Shown in pieces: positions 7,898 through 17,999 of a stretch of DNA of 36,814 nucleotides. Under the pieces are notes generated by a model. That model did not search any database. It was given only the letters and a program-made list of their open reading frames with translations, and was not told the DNA's origin. Position 1 is the first letter of the stretch, and each line of letters begins with the position of its first letter. The stretch lies in assembly GCA_021299335.1 (NCBI GenBank), contig JAJTGF010000009.1, positions 1 through 36,814 on the forward strand, given 5' to 3'. The position numbers were made by a program, and so were the translations under genes. The DNA comes from Cryomorphaceae bacterium. Its GTDB lineage: Bacteria > Bacteroidota > Bacteroidia > Flavobacteriales_D > Crocinitomicaceae.

Positions 7898-9790
7898 TTA
7901 AGATGCTAATTCGGTAGTCTCGGCTTCTTCTGGGGTGTCTGCCGATGGGGTTTCGGGAAGGTCTTTTTCGACGCGCAAGTTATCGATGATGAAATCTTGA
8001 CGCTCTGGGGTATTTTTCCCCATGAAATAAGATAAAATGGAGTCTATAGAGGCATCTTTGGTGAGGATAACAGGTTCCAAACGGATGTCTTCACCAATAA
8101 AATGAACGAATTCGTCTGGAGAGATTTCACCAAGACCCTTAAAGCGTGTGATTTCAGGATTTTTGCCGAGCTCGGCCATGGCGGCACGGCGCTCCTCCTC
8201 GGAGTAACAGTAAATGGTTTTCTTTTTGTTGCGGACCCTGAAAAGTGGCGTTTGCAATACATAGACATGGTTGCGCTTCACGAGATCGGGAAAAAACTGC
8301 AAGAAAAACGTCAATAGGAGCATGCGAATGTGCATGCCGTCGACGTCGGCATCGGTAGCGATGACAATGCGGTTGTAGCGCAGGTTGTCCATGTCTTCTT
8401 CGATGTCGAGGGCGGCTTGGATCAGGTTGAATTCTTCGTTTTCGTAGACCACTTTTTTTGTGAGGCCGTAACAATTGAGCGGCTTACCGCGCAAAGAGAA
8501 AACCGCCTGCGTGTTGACGTCTCTGGACTTCGTGATCGAGCCACTCGCAGAATCACCCTCCGTAATAAAAAGCGTGGTGTCTTCGCGGCGTTCGTCTTTT
8601 AAATCGGTGAGATGCGTTCTGCAATCGCGCAGCTTTTTATTGTGCAAACTTGCTTTTTTGGAGCGGTCACGGGCCAATTTACGGATGCCTGCGAGGTCTT
8701 TGCGCTCTCGCTCGGATTGCTTGATTTTTTTCTCGATGGTTTCTGCCACATCTGGATTGCGATGGAGGTAGTTATCGAGTTTATCTTTGAGAAAATCGTT
8801 GACAAAGGCGCGCATCGATTTGCCACCGGGCTCAATTTCTTGAGAGCCTAACTTGGTTTTCGTCTGAGACTCAAAAACGGGCTCGATGACCTTTACGGCA
8901 ATTGCGGCCACAATAGACTGACGGATGTCAGAGGCTTCGTAGTTTTTATTGTAGAAATCCCGGATAACCTTCGCTACCGACTCTCTAAATGCGCTTTGGT
9001 GCGTACCACCTTGTGTGGTGTGCTGGCCATTGACAAAGGAGTAGTAGTCTTCGCCGTAGGTACGGCCATGAGTGAAAGCTACTTCGATGTCGTCGTCTTC
9101 GAGGTGAATAATGGGATACAGCGGATCGCCATCCATGTTGTTCTCGAGCAAATCTTTGAGACCATCTTTGGAATTGAACTTTTCGCCGTTGTAATAGATA
9201 GATAAACCGCGGTTGAGGTAGCAATAGTTCCACATCATTTTGTCGAGGTAAGCCGTTTTAAAGGCATACTTCTTGAAGATGGTGTCGTCTGGAATAAATT
9301 CTACGTAAGTACCGTTTGTTTCGTCGGTTTTTTCAATGGGGAGTTCTGAAACGAGCTCACCGCGCTCGAAGATTGCGGTTTTCTTTTCGCCATCGCGCAC
9401 GGCGTAGACCATAAAGTATGATGACAGCGCGTTTACAGCCTTTGTACCCACCCCATTCAAACCAACAGACTTCTTGAAGGCTTTGGAGTCGTACTTTCCG
9501 CCGGTGTTCATTTTGGAGACCACCTCAACGACCTTTCCAAGCGGAATTCCTCGGCCGTAGTCGCGGACAGAAACCTTGCCATCTTTGACTTTGATATCGA
9601 CACGCTTTCCGTTGCCCATGACGAATTCGTCAATACAGTTGTCCACAACTTCTTTAACTAAGATGTAAATACCGTCGTCGGCAGCGGCACCATCGCCAAG
9701 CTTGCCAATGTACATCCCGGGGCGCAAACGAATGTGTTCTTTCCAGTCTAGGGAACGTATGTTGTCTTCGGTATATTGATTTTCAGCCAT
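7898..9790 (-). CDS. parE: Topoisomerase IV subunit B (ATPase)
   Basis: The 630-residue protein powers strand passage by ATP hydrolysis and pairs with ParC. The GHKL ATPase motifs are [12 protein letters not shown] near 22-33, [11 protein letters not shown] near 46-56 (Mg-binding Asn), DYGRGIPLG and [13 protein letters not shown]. The TOPRIM domain has [12 protein letters not shown] and [18 protein letters not shown], with the metal-binding acidic residues. The tail is rich in Glu and Thr. A gyrB paralogue cannot be excluded from the B subunit alone, but a single adjacent parE-parC pair in this form is usual for topoisomerase IV of Bacteroidota. A -7 box lies 25 bases upstream, in the spacer shared with divergent efp. 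Confidence 0.93.
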   Translation of the reverse strand: MAENQYTEDNIRSLDWKEHIRLRPGMYIGKLGDGAAADDGIYILVKEVVDNCIDEFVMGNGKRVDIKVKDGKVSVRDYGRGIPLGKVVEVVSKMNTGGKYDSKAFKKSVGLNGVGTKAVNALSSYFMVYAVRDGEKKTAIFERGELVSELPIEKTDETNGTYVEFIPDDTIFKKYAFKTAYLDKMMWNYCYLNRGLSIYYNGEKFNSKDGLKDLLENNMDGDPLYPIIHLEDDDIEVAFTHGRTYGEDYYSFVNGQHTTQGGTHQSAFRESVAKVIRDFYNKNYEASDIRQSIVAAIAVKVIEPVFESQTKTKLGSQEIEPGGKSMRAFVNDFLKDKLDNYLHRNPDVAETIEKKIKQSERERKDLAGIRKLARDRSKKASLHNKKLRDCRTHLTDLKDERREDTTLFITEGDSASGSITKSRDVNTQAVFSLRGKPLNCYGLTKKVVYENEEFNLIQAALDIEEDMDNLRYNRIVIATDADVDGMHIRMLLLTFFLQFFPDLVKRNHVYVLQTPLFRVRNKKKTIYCYSEEERRAAMAELGKNPEITRFKGLGEISPDEFVHFIGEDIRLEPVILTKDASIDSILSYFMGKNTPERQDFIIDNLRVEKDLPETPSADTPEEAETTELAS

Positions 9791-9815
9791 GTAGCGCTAC
9801 AAAATTTGGAACAAA

Positions 9816-9823
9816 CAAAAATA
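9816..9823 (-). promoter_or_regulatory. Candidate -7 box for parE-parC
   Basis: TATTTTTG on the minus strand fits TAnnTTTG and lies 25 bases before ATG 9790. No TTG is seen at the proper -33 distance, so this is a weak call. Confidence 0.4.
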
Positions 9824-9878
9824 ACAATCTAATGCGCTCGTACGCCGCCTATCCGATGGAAATTATAAACTAAATGTG

Positions 9879-9908
9879 TTGATAACAATAGGAATTCGGC
9901 TATATTTG
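9879..9908 (+). promoter_or_regulatory. Promoter of efp-gcvT (Bacteroidetes -33/-7 type)
   Basis: TTG at 9879-9881 and TATATTTG at 9901-9908 are separated by 19 bases, an excellent match to TTG-N19-TAnnTTTG. The box lies 21 bases before ATG 9930, giving a short leader. Confidence 0.75.
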
Positions 9909-9929
9909 CGCTCAAATTGAATCAGAATT

Positions 9930-10496
9930 ATGGCAACTACCGCAGATATCCGCAACGGATTGTGTATCAAGCACAACGAAAAACTCTTTCAAATCATCGA
10001 ATTTCAACACGTCAAGCCAGGTAAAGGACCCGCATTTGTGCGTACCAAAATGCGCCAAATCGAGTCTGGTAAAGTCCTAGACCACACCTTTTCTGCCGGT
10101 CATAAAATTGAACCTGTTCGCATCGAAAACAGAGAATACCAATACCTCTATCAAGAATCTGACGACTATATCTTCATGAATAACGAGACTTTTGAGCAAG
10201 TGAATATTCCACTCAAAATGGTCGAAAAACCAGGCTTCTTGCAAGAAGGCATGGTGGTAAATATCTTGTATCATGCCGAAGAAGAAGCGCCACTTGTCGT
10301 TGAACTTCCGATGTACATTATTTCTGAAGTGACCTACACAGAGCCAGGTGTCAAAGGTGACACCGCTACCAACTCCATGAAACCTGCAACTATTGCAACC
10401 GGAGCCGAAGTTCGTGTTCCGTTATTCATCGACAATGGAGAAGTCATTAAAATCGATACCCGCACAGGCGTTTACGTAGAACGCGTCAAAGGATAA
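9930..10496 (+). CDS. efp: Translation elongation factor P
   Basis: EF-P binds between the P and E sites of stalled ribosomes and helps form peptide bonds in polyproline stretches. The 188 residues match the family length, with an N-terminal KOW-like domain, a central OB domain and the C-terminal OB domain ending in the signature [18 protein letters not shown] (151-190 region). The loop residue at the tip of domain I is K32 in KPGKGPAF, the site equivalent to the modified Lys34 of E. coli; I see no modification enzyme in the window. A good promoter lies directly upstream, and gcvT begins one base after the stop. Confidence 0.97.
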   Translation: MATTADIRNGLCIKHNEKLFQIIEFQHVKPGKGPAFVRTKMRQIESGKVLDHTFSAGHKIEPVRIENREYQYLYQESDDYIFMNNETFEQVNIPLKMVEKPGFLQEGMVVNILYHAEEEAPLVVELPMYIISEVTYTEPGVKGDTATNSMKPATIATGAEVRVPLFIDNGEVIKIDTRTGVYVERVKG

Positions 10497-10497
10497 C

Positions 10498-11580
10498 ATG
10501 AAAAATACAGCCCTCACCCAGAAACACATCGATCTCGGCGCCAAAATGGTGCCCTTCGCTGGCTACAACATGCCCGTTCAATACGAAGGCGTTAATGCAG
10601 AACACGACACTGTCCGCAATGGCGTCGGTGTTTTTGACGTATCACACATGGGTGAGTTCTTGTTAAAAGGACCAAATGCCTTGGCGCTTATTCAAAAAGT
10701 TTGCACCAACGATGCAGCGGTTCTTTTTGACGGCAAAGCCCAATACAGCTGTATGCCAAATGGCAAAGGCGGAATTGTAGACGACCTCATCATTTATAGA
10801 ATCGACGCCGAAACTTACTTTATCGTTGTCAATGCATCTAACATCGAAAAAGACTGGAACTGGATTTCGAGTCATAACGACCTCGGCGTAGAGATGCAAA
10901 ATTTATCAGACGCCTATTCATTGCTTGCTATTCAAGGACCAAAAGCAGCTGAAGCCATGCAAAGCCTCACTTCAATTGACCTAAGCAACATGACCTACTA
11001 CACTTTTCAATATGGCAACTTTGCAGGTATTGAAAACGTGATGGTTTCTGCAACGGGCTATACAGGTTCTGGTGGTTTTGAAGTGTACGTTAAAAACGAA
11101 GATGCCGAAAAACTATGGGATGCCGTGTTTAGTGCTGGTGCCAACTGGGGCATCAAACCAATTGGTTTGGCCGCCCGCGACACCCTTCGTTTGGAAATGG
11201 GTTTTTGCTTGTACGGCAACGACATCGACGACAGCACTTCGCCTCTAGAAGCAGGCCTCGGCTGGATCACCAAATTCACCAAAGACTTCACAGATTCAGA
11301 ACGTTTAAAAGCTCAGAAAGAAGCAGGAGTCAAGCGCAAACTTGTCGCTTTTGAAATGGTGGAGCGCGGTATTCCACGCCACGACTACCCTATTCTCAAT
11401 GCAGACGGCAATACCATCGGAAAAGTAACTTCCGGAACAATGTCGCCAAGTATGAAAGTAGCAATTGGCCTGGGTTACGTAAGCACCTCACACAGCGCAT
11501 TAGACTCCGAAATTTTCATCGAAATCCGAGAAAAAGGAATCAAGGCCAAAGTGGTCAAGCTACCATTTTACAAAGCGTAA
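10498..11580 (+). CDS. gcvT: Aminomethyltransferase, glycine cleavage T protein
   Basis: The T protein transfers the C1 unit from aminomethyl-lipoyl-H protein to tetrahydrofolate, releasing ammonia. The 360-residue length is normal. Visible features are the N-terminal [19 protein letters not shown], the [10 protein letters not shown] segment that holds the catalytic Asp region, the folate-binding [14 protein letters not shown], and the C-terminal barrel with [19 protein letters not shown]. The start is one base after the efp stop, so it shares the efp promoter. Transcription probably ends at a hairpin located inside the end of the convergent phosphodiesterase gene. Confidence 0.96.
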   Translation: MKNTALTQKHIDLGAKMVPFAGYNMPVQYEGVNAEHDTVRNGVGVFDVSHMGEFLLKGPNALALIQKVCTNDAAVLFDGKAQYSCMPNGKGGIVDDLIIYRIDAETYFIVVNASNIEKDWNWISSHNDLGVEMQNLSDAYSLLAIQGPKAAEAMQSLTSIDLSNMTYYTFQYGNFAGIENVMVSATGYTGSGGFEVYVKNEDAEKLWDAVFSAGANWGIKPIGLAARDTLRLEMGFCLYGNDIDDSTSPLEAGLGWITKFTKDFTDSERLKAQKEAGVKRKLVAFEMVERGIPRHDYPILNADGNTIGKVTSGTMSPSMKVAIGLGYVSTSHSALDSEIFIEIREKGIKAKVVKLPFYKA

Positions 11581-11583
11581 AAA

Positions 11584-12390
11584 TCAATCTCTAATGACCA
11601 ACGCACCACGCGGGTCATCTGCCAAAATTGCCGAGGGCTGCTTTTGTAAAGCGGCCCTTTGTTTTTTGCTCGAACGCATCTCGAAAATATAACTTTCTTT
11701 ATTCATCGCTTTGAGCGCTGCAATTTGTTCGGCAGTAATGTCTTTACTACGCATCATGAGACCAGCAAGCGTTGGTACTTTCTCGAGTTGCTTTAGACCT
11801 TCTTCAAAAGTTACTGTAGAAAACACCACTTTGAAATCCTGACTTATTTGAGCGAGCCAATTTGGATTTGAGGAGTCTAAAATGATGCGCTCTCGGTATT
11901 CAATTGGAAGCGCATAGATTGCATCCTGAAAAAGTGCCATATCGACATAACCGGCCGTACATTCATTCCAATGCTTGAGATCTAGAATCAGTTGCTGTTT
12001 TGTTCCGAGCAAAGGCCAAATTTGATCTAGGCGAGCCAGTTTTTCGCGGTGCAAGCTTTTGTAGCGCACTTTTTCGAGTTCTTCGTCCGTCTTTTCAAAA
12101 ATGCAACCAAAGCCGTCTGTATGTGCCTCTAATTTATTTTCGTGGTAGAGCCACAGCGTTCCATCTTTGCTCATGCGGACATCGACCTCAACACCATCCA
12201 TGGTAGGCAAACTCAAGGCCAATTCAACCGCCTCTAGCGAATTGTCGTGAAAGGCACTCATGCCGATGTCCATTCCCATACCCGCATGACCAAACACCTG
12301 TACATCTGGATAACTTTCTTGCTTGCGACAACTCGAAAAGAGCATGCTCAAGATGAAAAGAAGAAGCGAATGTTTGAAGAATTTACTCAC
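11584..12390 (-). CDS. Glycerophosphodiester phosphodiesterase-like lipoprotein
   Basis: This 268-residue protein is related to enzymes that split glycerophosphodiesters into glycerol 3-phosphate and an alcohol. I place the start at GTG 12390, which overlaps the upstream stop by 8 bases and gives a lipoprotein signal (SMLFSSC, lipid-bearing C21); longer frames only read through the neighbouring gene. The family pattern is partly kept: first His H35, N50 in NSLEAVELAL, E68/D70 in DGVEVDVRMSKDG, and H83 in LYHE. The usual HRG motif is HAG, so the first conserved Arg is missing and activity may be altered. The last codons also encode a hairpin that fits a terminator for gcvT on the other strand. 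Confidence 0.82.
   Translation of the reverse strand: MSKFFKHSLLLFILSMLFSSCRKQESYPDVQVFGHAGMGMDIGMSAFHDNSLEAVELALSLPTMDGVEVDVRMSKDGTLWLYHENKLEAHTDGFGCIFEKTDEELEKVRYKSLHREKLARLDQIWPLLGTKQQLILDLKHWNECTAGYVDMALFQDAIYALPIEYRERIILDSSNPNWLAQISQDFKVVFSTVTFEEGLKQLEKVPTLAGLMMRSKDITAEQIAALKAMNKESYIFEMRSSKKQRAALQKQPSAILADDPRGALVIRD
11634..11667 (+). terminator. Terminator of efp-gcvT inside the convergent phosphodiesterase gene
   Basis: An 11-bp stem (11634-11644 with 11648-11658, one G-T wobble) with a TGT loop is followed by TTG and six T. It lies 54 bases after the gcvT stop and within the 3' coding part of the minus-strand gene. Confidence 0.75.
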
Positions 12391-12868
12391 GGAATAAAAA
12401 GTAATGTAATTGGAGTTGAGGGTTAAAAAAGATGGGCTTGTGATCATAGTTAAGTCCGGATAAGGATTCCATTGCCAAACCTGCAAAAAGTCCAACTCCC
12501 CATTCATGTTTTGGACCAAATGCCAAACCTAAACCACCATAAATACCTTGATGAATGTCTAAAAAAGTAGTTTTTTGAATATCGCACTGGTAGCGAAACG
12601 AATAAAAGGGCAAAACCTTATTGAAAGTCTTCTTGGTGAGCGCATCTATCCAAAAAAGACCTACCGCAGGAGCCAAAGCGCCTTGCAAACTGCGTTCAAT
12701 TCCCAAACCAAGATCTAGACCTAAGCCACCTAAATCAAAGGACTTCAATACTTTAACACTCAGCACCTGATCATAACGATGTATGGATGCACCACCGCCA
12801 ATAAATTGCTGAGCGCGAGTAGTTAAACACAAGCTTAGAAACAAAAAAATCAGGAGTCGAGACATCAT
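12383..12868 (-). CDS. Small exported protein of unknown function
   Basis: A 161-residue protein with a clear signal peptide (MSRLLIFLFLSLCLTTRAQ) and many Gly-rich alternating hydrophobic stretches (SFDLGGLGLDLGLGIERSL, GIYGGLGLAFG, WGVGLFAGLAM), a pattern seen in small outer-membrane beta-barrels. I do not recognise the family. The start is ATG 12868 or the second ATG at 12865. The stop overlaps the GTG of the lipoprotein gene downstream, so the two are translationally coupled. The start lies directly behind the T-run of the gdhA terminator, so its transcript must start there or come from readthrough. Confidence 0.75.
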   Translation of the reverse strand: MMSRLLIFLFLSLCLTTRAQQFIGGGASIHRYDQVLSVKVLKSFDLGGLGLDLGLGIERSLQGALAPAVGLFWIDALTKKTFNKVLPFYSFRYQCDIQKTTFLDIHQGIYGGLGLAFGPKHEWGVGLFAGLAMESLSGLNYDHKPIFFNPQLQLHYFLFRE

Positions 12869-12873
12869 GGTGC

Positions 12874-12906
12874 AAAAATAAAAAAGGCCCTCGAGTGAAG
12901 GCCTTT
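12874..12906 (-). terminator. Rho-independent terminator of gdhA
   Basis: Arms AAAGGCC (12883-12889) and GGCCTTT (12900-12906) enclose a 10-base loop, followed on the minus strand by a run of T. It lies 22 bases after the gdhA stop. Confidence 0.8.
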
Positions 12907-12928
12907 ATGGATCAAATTATTGAACTGA

Positions 12929-14287
<1,359 letters not shown>

Positions 14288-14314
14288 TTAGGTGTTTTGT
14301 GTTTGAAACTTGGG

Positions 14315-14322
14315 CAAAAATA
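14315..14322 (-). promoter_or_regulatory. Candidate -7 box for gdhA
   Basis: TATTTTTG on the minus strand fits TAnnTTTG and lies 30 bases before ATG 14284. No well-spaced -33 TTG is seen. Confidence 0.4.
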
Positions 14323-14363
14323 AGCCAAAATTAGGTCCAAAAACCATCTTTTTTCAACATTTT

Positions 14364-14386
14364 ATTAGTGTCAATTTGACACTAAT
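14364..14386. promoter_or_regulatory. 23-bp perfect palindrome, possible operator
   Basis: Arms ATTAGTGTCAA (14364-14374) and TTGACACTAAT (14376-14386) are exact inverted copies around one base. It sits 41 bases upstream of the gdhA -7 box and 94 bases upstream of the box for the cell-surface gene. There is no T-run, so it looks like a binding site for a dimeric regulator rather than a terminator. Confidence 0.6.
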
Positions 14387-14480
14387 TTGAGGTGCGCGTG
14401 AATTCCTCTAATTCAAATTTGAAACCCTTCAAAAAAGTCGTTATTTTTACGCGCTAGAAAGCAACCCTCAATACAGATTT

Positions 14481-14488
14481 TACGTTTG
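14481..14488 (+). promoter_or_regulatory. Candidate -7 box for the cell-surface protein gene
   Basis: TACGTTTG fits TAnnTTTG and lies 32 bases before ATG 14521. No well-placed -33 TTG is visible. Confidence 0.45.
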
Positions 14489-14520
14489 AGTGGAGTACCT
14501 TTACTAAGAATACAACCTAC

Positions 14521-17253
14521 ATGAAAATAAAAACAACTCTACTAGCCCGCCTTTCAGGTATTTTTTTCGTAGCTCTTCAATTATTGAACGCCACTGCATC
14601 CTTTGCTCAAGCACCTGTAACACTCTGCTTGGGTCAAGATGCTACAGTTTGCCCAGGGCAAGCGGTGATCATCAATAATTGCAATACCGGAACCACTCCC
14701 GGAACAGCTGCCGGTTTGTATCTCAATGCACCAACCAACGTCACCCTTTCCGACGATTCTTGGTCTGGCGTCGTGAATATCGGTTTCCCGTTCAGCTTTT
14801 ATGGCAACACCTACACGCAATGTGTGATTGGCTCCAACGGGCTCGTTTCCTTCAACCTTACAAACGCTGGTGGCTATTGTCCTTGGGCTTTGTCAGGTGT
14901 GGGGCCACTACCCAATGCTGGATTTACAGCTGCAAAAAACACCATCATGCTCACCTACCAAGATATCAATCCATCTTTGGGTGGTCAAATTCAATACCAA
15001 ACGCTCGGTACAGCACCCAATAGAAAGTTTGTAGTTCTCTACAAAAACATCATGATGTTTAGCTGTACTTCGCAGTGTAACTACATGGCTATCGTGATGT
15101 ACGAAACTTCCAATATTTTCGAATTGCACATCGGAAACAAACCCATTTGTGCAGGATGGAACGGTGGCCTTGCCATCCAAGGTTCAGAGAACAACGCACC
15201 TATGCCAACCGCTCATATCACGCCAGGTCGAAACAACACCGTTTGGGGCGCTAATCAAGATGGCCGCAGGTTCTTGCCTACTTCACCAAGCAATACGGCA
15301 TCGTACACAATATCACAAATTCCTTACATAATGGTCAATAGCCCTGGTAGCAACTTTGTATGGGCCAACACCAACGGGCAAACCTTCCCATATAATAACG
15401 GTACCCTCAACGTCAATTTAGTTCCGCCCGGAACAACCGGCTATTTCTTATCGGGTGCCGCTTGCGGAACCAGCATTGGTTCCATTACCCAAGATACTAC
15501 CTGGATTACCCGAGCAAACCCGAGCGTAACTACCACCGTCATCCCCGACGTTTGTACACAAGGAGTTGGTAGTGCTACCGCAATACCAGGAGCGGGCTCA
15601 CCTACGCCTTGCACTTATACCTGGAACCCCGGTGCCATCAGCGGTAACCCAGCCAATAACTTACTCGCCGGCACCTACACCGTCACTCAAATTGACGGCA
15701 ACGGTTGTAGTGCGACCGCAACAGCTATTGTAGGCGACACCCCAGCGAGTTTTAGTGCCACCACCACTCTGGTTTCTTGTCCAGGTGGAAACGACGGGAC
15801 GGCCACAGCAAACGTCACTCCCGCCACAGGTGTCATAACCTATCAATGGAGTAACGGCCAAACAACACAAACGGCCACAGGACTCAGCGCTGGCAACTAC
15901 TGGTGCTATGCCTCTAATACAACCGGTTGTTCAGATACTATTTATGTAACCATTTCAGAAGTACCTGCTATGCAACTCAACATGACGAATGTCATCGACG
16001 CAGATTGCTACACCATTGCCAACGGACAAGCAACCGTGAATGTAACCCAAGGTACCGCACCATACACCTACGATTGGGATATCTCCTCATCATTATCAGC
16101 AACAGCCCTTGACTTGGGCGCCGGACTACATACCTGCACCGTCACCGATGCCAACGGTTGTGTTCAAACCATTACTGTGAATATCAACCAACCAAGCCCA
16201 CTAGACATTACCTTCCTGACGCAAGACACCATGATTTGTTCGGAGTCGAGTATTTTACTTTCGGCAACAGGTGCTGGAGGCTCGAGTACCTACACTTTCT
16301 CTTGGACAGAGAACGGCATTCCTATTGGCAATGGCACAAGTATCACTGTTGATCCTATCAACTCCGGAACGGTTTATTGCGTCACGCTAAGCGAAGCGTG
16401 TGGTTCTCCAACTACTACCGAGTGCATGACCATCATCTTCCCACTTGAAATTATTCCGGTCATCACTGCAGTAGACAACCAAATTTGTACGCCTGGTGAT
16501 TTCCAACACCATAACAATTCAACGAATGGTCAAGATATCGCCAGTACCTCTTACCTCTTTTCTAATGGCGATAGCTACACCGTTCCTAACCAAGATGATT
16601 TATACCACACTATCGTACAACCAGGTGTATATGACTTAAATGTGGTCATTACCTCTATTCACGGTTGTATTTACAACGGCTTCTTCGATGACCACATCAC
16701 CGTCACTGATAATCCAACTGCGAACTTCACCATTTCAAAAAATCCGGTGACTTGGTTTGAAACGACCGTGCAAACAAACGATGTATCACTCGGAAACATC
16801 GCACAATACAATTGGTCATCACCAGGCTCCACAAACATTGCAAGTACGGGCTCAAGTGCCTTAATTACGTTTCCCGAAGGTGTGACCGGAACCTACCCTA
16901 TTCAATTAACCGTCACCACAATAGACGGCTGTTCTGATTCCATCACAATCAATATCGAAGTGGTTTCAGACGTCATCTTCTATGCACCTACTGCTTTTAC
17001 ACCTGACGACGACGAACACAACCAAGTTTGGGCATTCTATCTAGAAGGCATTGACTACGAAAATTTCCACCTCGAAATATACAACCGTTGGGGTGAGGTC
17101 ATCTGGGAAACCTTCGATACTAAAGGTTATTGGGATGGTTATTACAACGGTGTCAAAGTACAACCTGGAACCTACACTTGGAAAGCGTGGTTCAAAGACA
17201 AAGACACCGATGGCAAAACAGTCAAAACTGGCATGATTCATGTGATTCGCTAA
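14521..17253 (+). CDS. Secreted cell-surface protein with SprB-like repeats and gliding-type T9SS C-terminal domain
   Basis: A 910-residue protein probably exported by Sec and then by the type IX secretion system. It has a signal peptide (residues 1-30, ending ATASFAQ). An N-terminal domain (about 65-260) includes IGFPFSFYGNTYTQCVIGSNG and several Cys. Three SprB-like repeats follow at about 340-405, 408-480 and 483-560, each with the pattern TYxW...G...GxY.C.xxDxNGC. An immunoglobulin/PKD-like region (about 640-815) comes next. The gliding motility-associated C-terminal domain begins near 817 with FYAPTAFTPDDDEHNQVW and continues LEIYNRWGEVIWE, WDGYYNG and PGTYTWKAWF. This C-terminal type usually depends on a SprF-like partner; none is in the window. 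It may be an adhesin. It leads an operon with the next two genes. Confidence 0.88.
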   Translation: MKIKTTLLARLSGIFFVALQLLNATASFAQAPVTLCLGQDATVCPGQAVIINNCNTGTTPGTAAGLYLNAPTNVTLSDDSWSGVVNIGFPFSFYGNTYTQCVIGSNGLVSFNLTNAGGYCPWALSGVGPLPNAGFTAAKNTIMLTYQDINPSLGGQIQYQTLGTAPNRKFVVLYKNIMMFSCTSQCNYMAIVMYETSNIFELHIGNKPICAGWNGGLAIQGSENNAPMPTAHITPGRNNTVWGANQDGRRFLPTSPSNTASYTISQIPYIMVNSPGSNFVWANTNGQTFPYNNGTLNVNLVPPGTTGYFLSGAACGTSIGSITQDTTWITRANPSVTTTVIPDVCTQGVGSATAIPGAGSPTPCTYTWNPGAISGNPANNLLAGTYTVTQIDGNGCSATATAIVGDTPASFSATTTLVSCPGGNDGTATANVTPATGVITYQWSNGQTTQTATGLSAGNYWCYASNTTGCSDTIYVTISEVPAMQLNMTNVIDADCYTIANGQATVNVTQGTAPYTYDWDISSSLSATALDLGAGLHTCTVTDANGCVQTITVNINQPSPLDITFLTQDTMICSESSILLSATGAGGSSTYTFSWTENGIPIGNGTSITVDPINSGTVYCVTLSEACGSPTTTECMTIIFPLEIIPVITAVDNQICTPGDFQHHNNSTNGQDIASTSYLFSNGDSYTVPNQDDLYHTIVQPGVYDLNVVITSIHGCIYNGFFDDHITVTDNPTANFTISKNPVTWFETTVQTNDVSLGNIAQYNWSSPGSTNIASTGSSALITFPEGVTGTYPIQLTVTTIDGCSDSITINIEVVSDVIFYAPTAFTPDDDEHNQVWAFYLEGIDYENFHLEIYNRWGEVIWETFDTKGYWDGYYNGVKVQPGTYTWKAWFKDKDTDGKTVKTGMIHVIR

Positions 17254-17259
17254 AGTGCT

Positions 17260-17997
17260 ATGAAAATTCTACTGATTTCTTTTCTTTCACTATTTATTGC
17301 GCAGTGTTCTAAGATTTCTCAAGAACTCTTGACCATGGCCAACGGTGTAGGAAGCGTCACAACAACGCCCACAACACCACCACTCACAAACGCCGAAGTC
17401 ATTTCTGGGTTAAGAGAAGCCCTTCAAGTCGGCATTAAAAATGCAGTAAACAAAAGCGCTGTTTTAGACGGTTTTTTAGGCAACCCTGAAATCCGCTTGC
17501 CGTTTCCACCAGACGCTATTAAAGTGCGTGAAAAAGCCTTGCAATTAGGCATGAACAGCCAAGTCGAGAAATTTGAAACAACCCTCAACCGCGCTGCAGA
17601 AGAAGCTGTCAAAGAAGCTCTTCCGATTTTTACCCAAGCTATCCTCAACATGAGCGTCCAAGATGGTTTTGCCATCCTGAAAGGCGGAAACGGTGCCGCA
17701 ACGCGCTTTCTCCAAGAACAAACAAGTCAGCAATTATACAACGCTTTCTTGCCGAAAGTCAAAGATGCCACTGCCAAAGTGAGCCTCACTGCCTACTGGA
17801 CACCATTGATCAACAAATACAACGCTGCCGTTGCACTGACTGGTGGTGAAAAGATCAATTCCGATCTCGATGCATTTGTCACCCAACGTGCCATAGAAGG
17901 TCTATTTAAATTAGTACAACAAGAGGAAGACAAAATTCGTGCGAATCCTGCTGCGCGCGTGACCGACTTGCTTGCCAAAGTTTTTGGTTCTCTTTAA
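17260..17997 (+). CDS. DUF4197 lipoprotein
   Basis: A 245-residue protein that begins with a lipoprotein signal (SLFIAQC, lipid-bearing C16). The body is helical and matches DUF4197: LTNAEVISGLREALQVGIKNAVN near 45-67, the IRLPFPPDAIKVREKALQLGM segment near 80-100, and AILNMSVQDGFAILKGGNGAATRFL near 127-151. The function of the family is unknown to me. It starts 6 bases after the surface protein gene and ends 2 bases before the nucleoside phosphorylase gene, so the three form an operon. Confidence 0.88.
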   Translation: MKILLISFLSLFIAQCSKISQELLTMANGVGSVTTTPTTPPLTNAEVISGLREALQVGIKNAVNKSAVLDGFLGNPEIRLPFPPDAIKVREKALQLGMNSQVEKFETTLNRAAEEAVKEALPIFTQAILNMSVQDGFAILKGGNGAATRFLQEQTSQQLYNAFLPKVKDATAKVSLTAYWTPLINKYNAAVALTGGEKINSDLDAFVTQRAIEGLFKLVQQEEDKIRANPAARVTDLLAKVFGSL

Positions 17998-17999
17998 TC

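Noticed and set aside
6001-9233. Many long open frames on the plus strand across parE and parC
   Set aside because: They are antisense shadows of the topoisomerase genes; their translations show no family motifs, and none has a promoter or a fitting neighbour.
12391-12519. Longer start of the phosphodiesterase-like lipoprotein
   Set aside because: The extension reads through the upstream gene in another frame and hides the lipoprotein signal.
14412-14423. Palindrome TTCAAATTTGAA
   Set aside because: Twelve AT-rich bases can occur by chance; mentioned only beside the stronger 23-bp palindrome.
14581-16352. Overlapping frames in and opposite the cell-surface protein gene
   Set aside because: They arise from the Thr/Asn-rich repeat composition; only the 910-residue frame has a signal peptide and recognisable domains.
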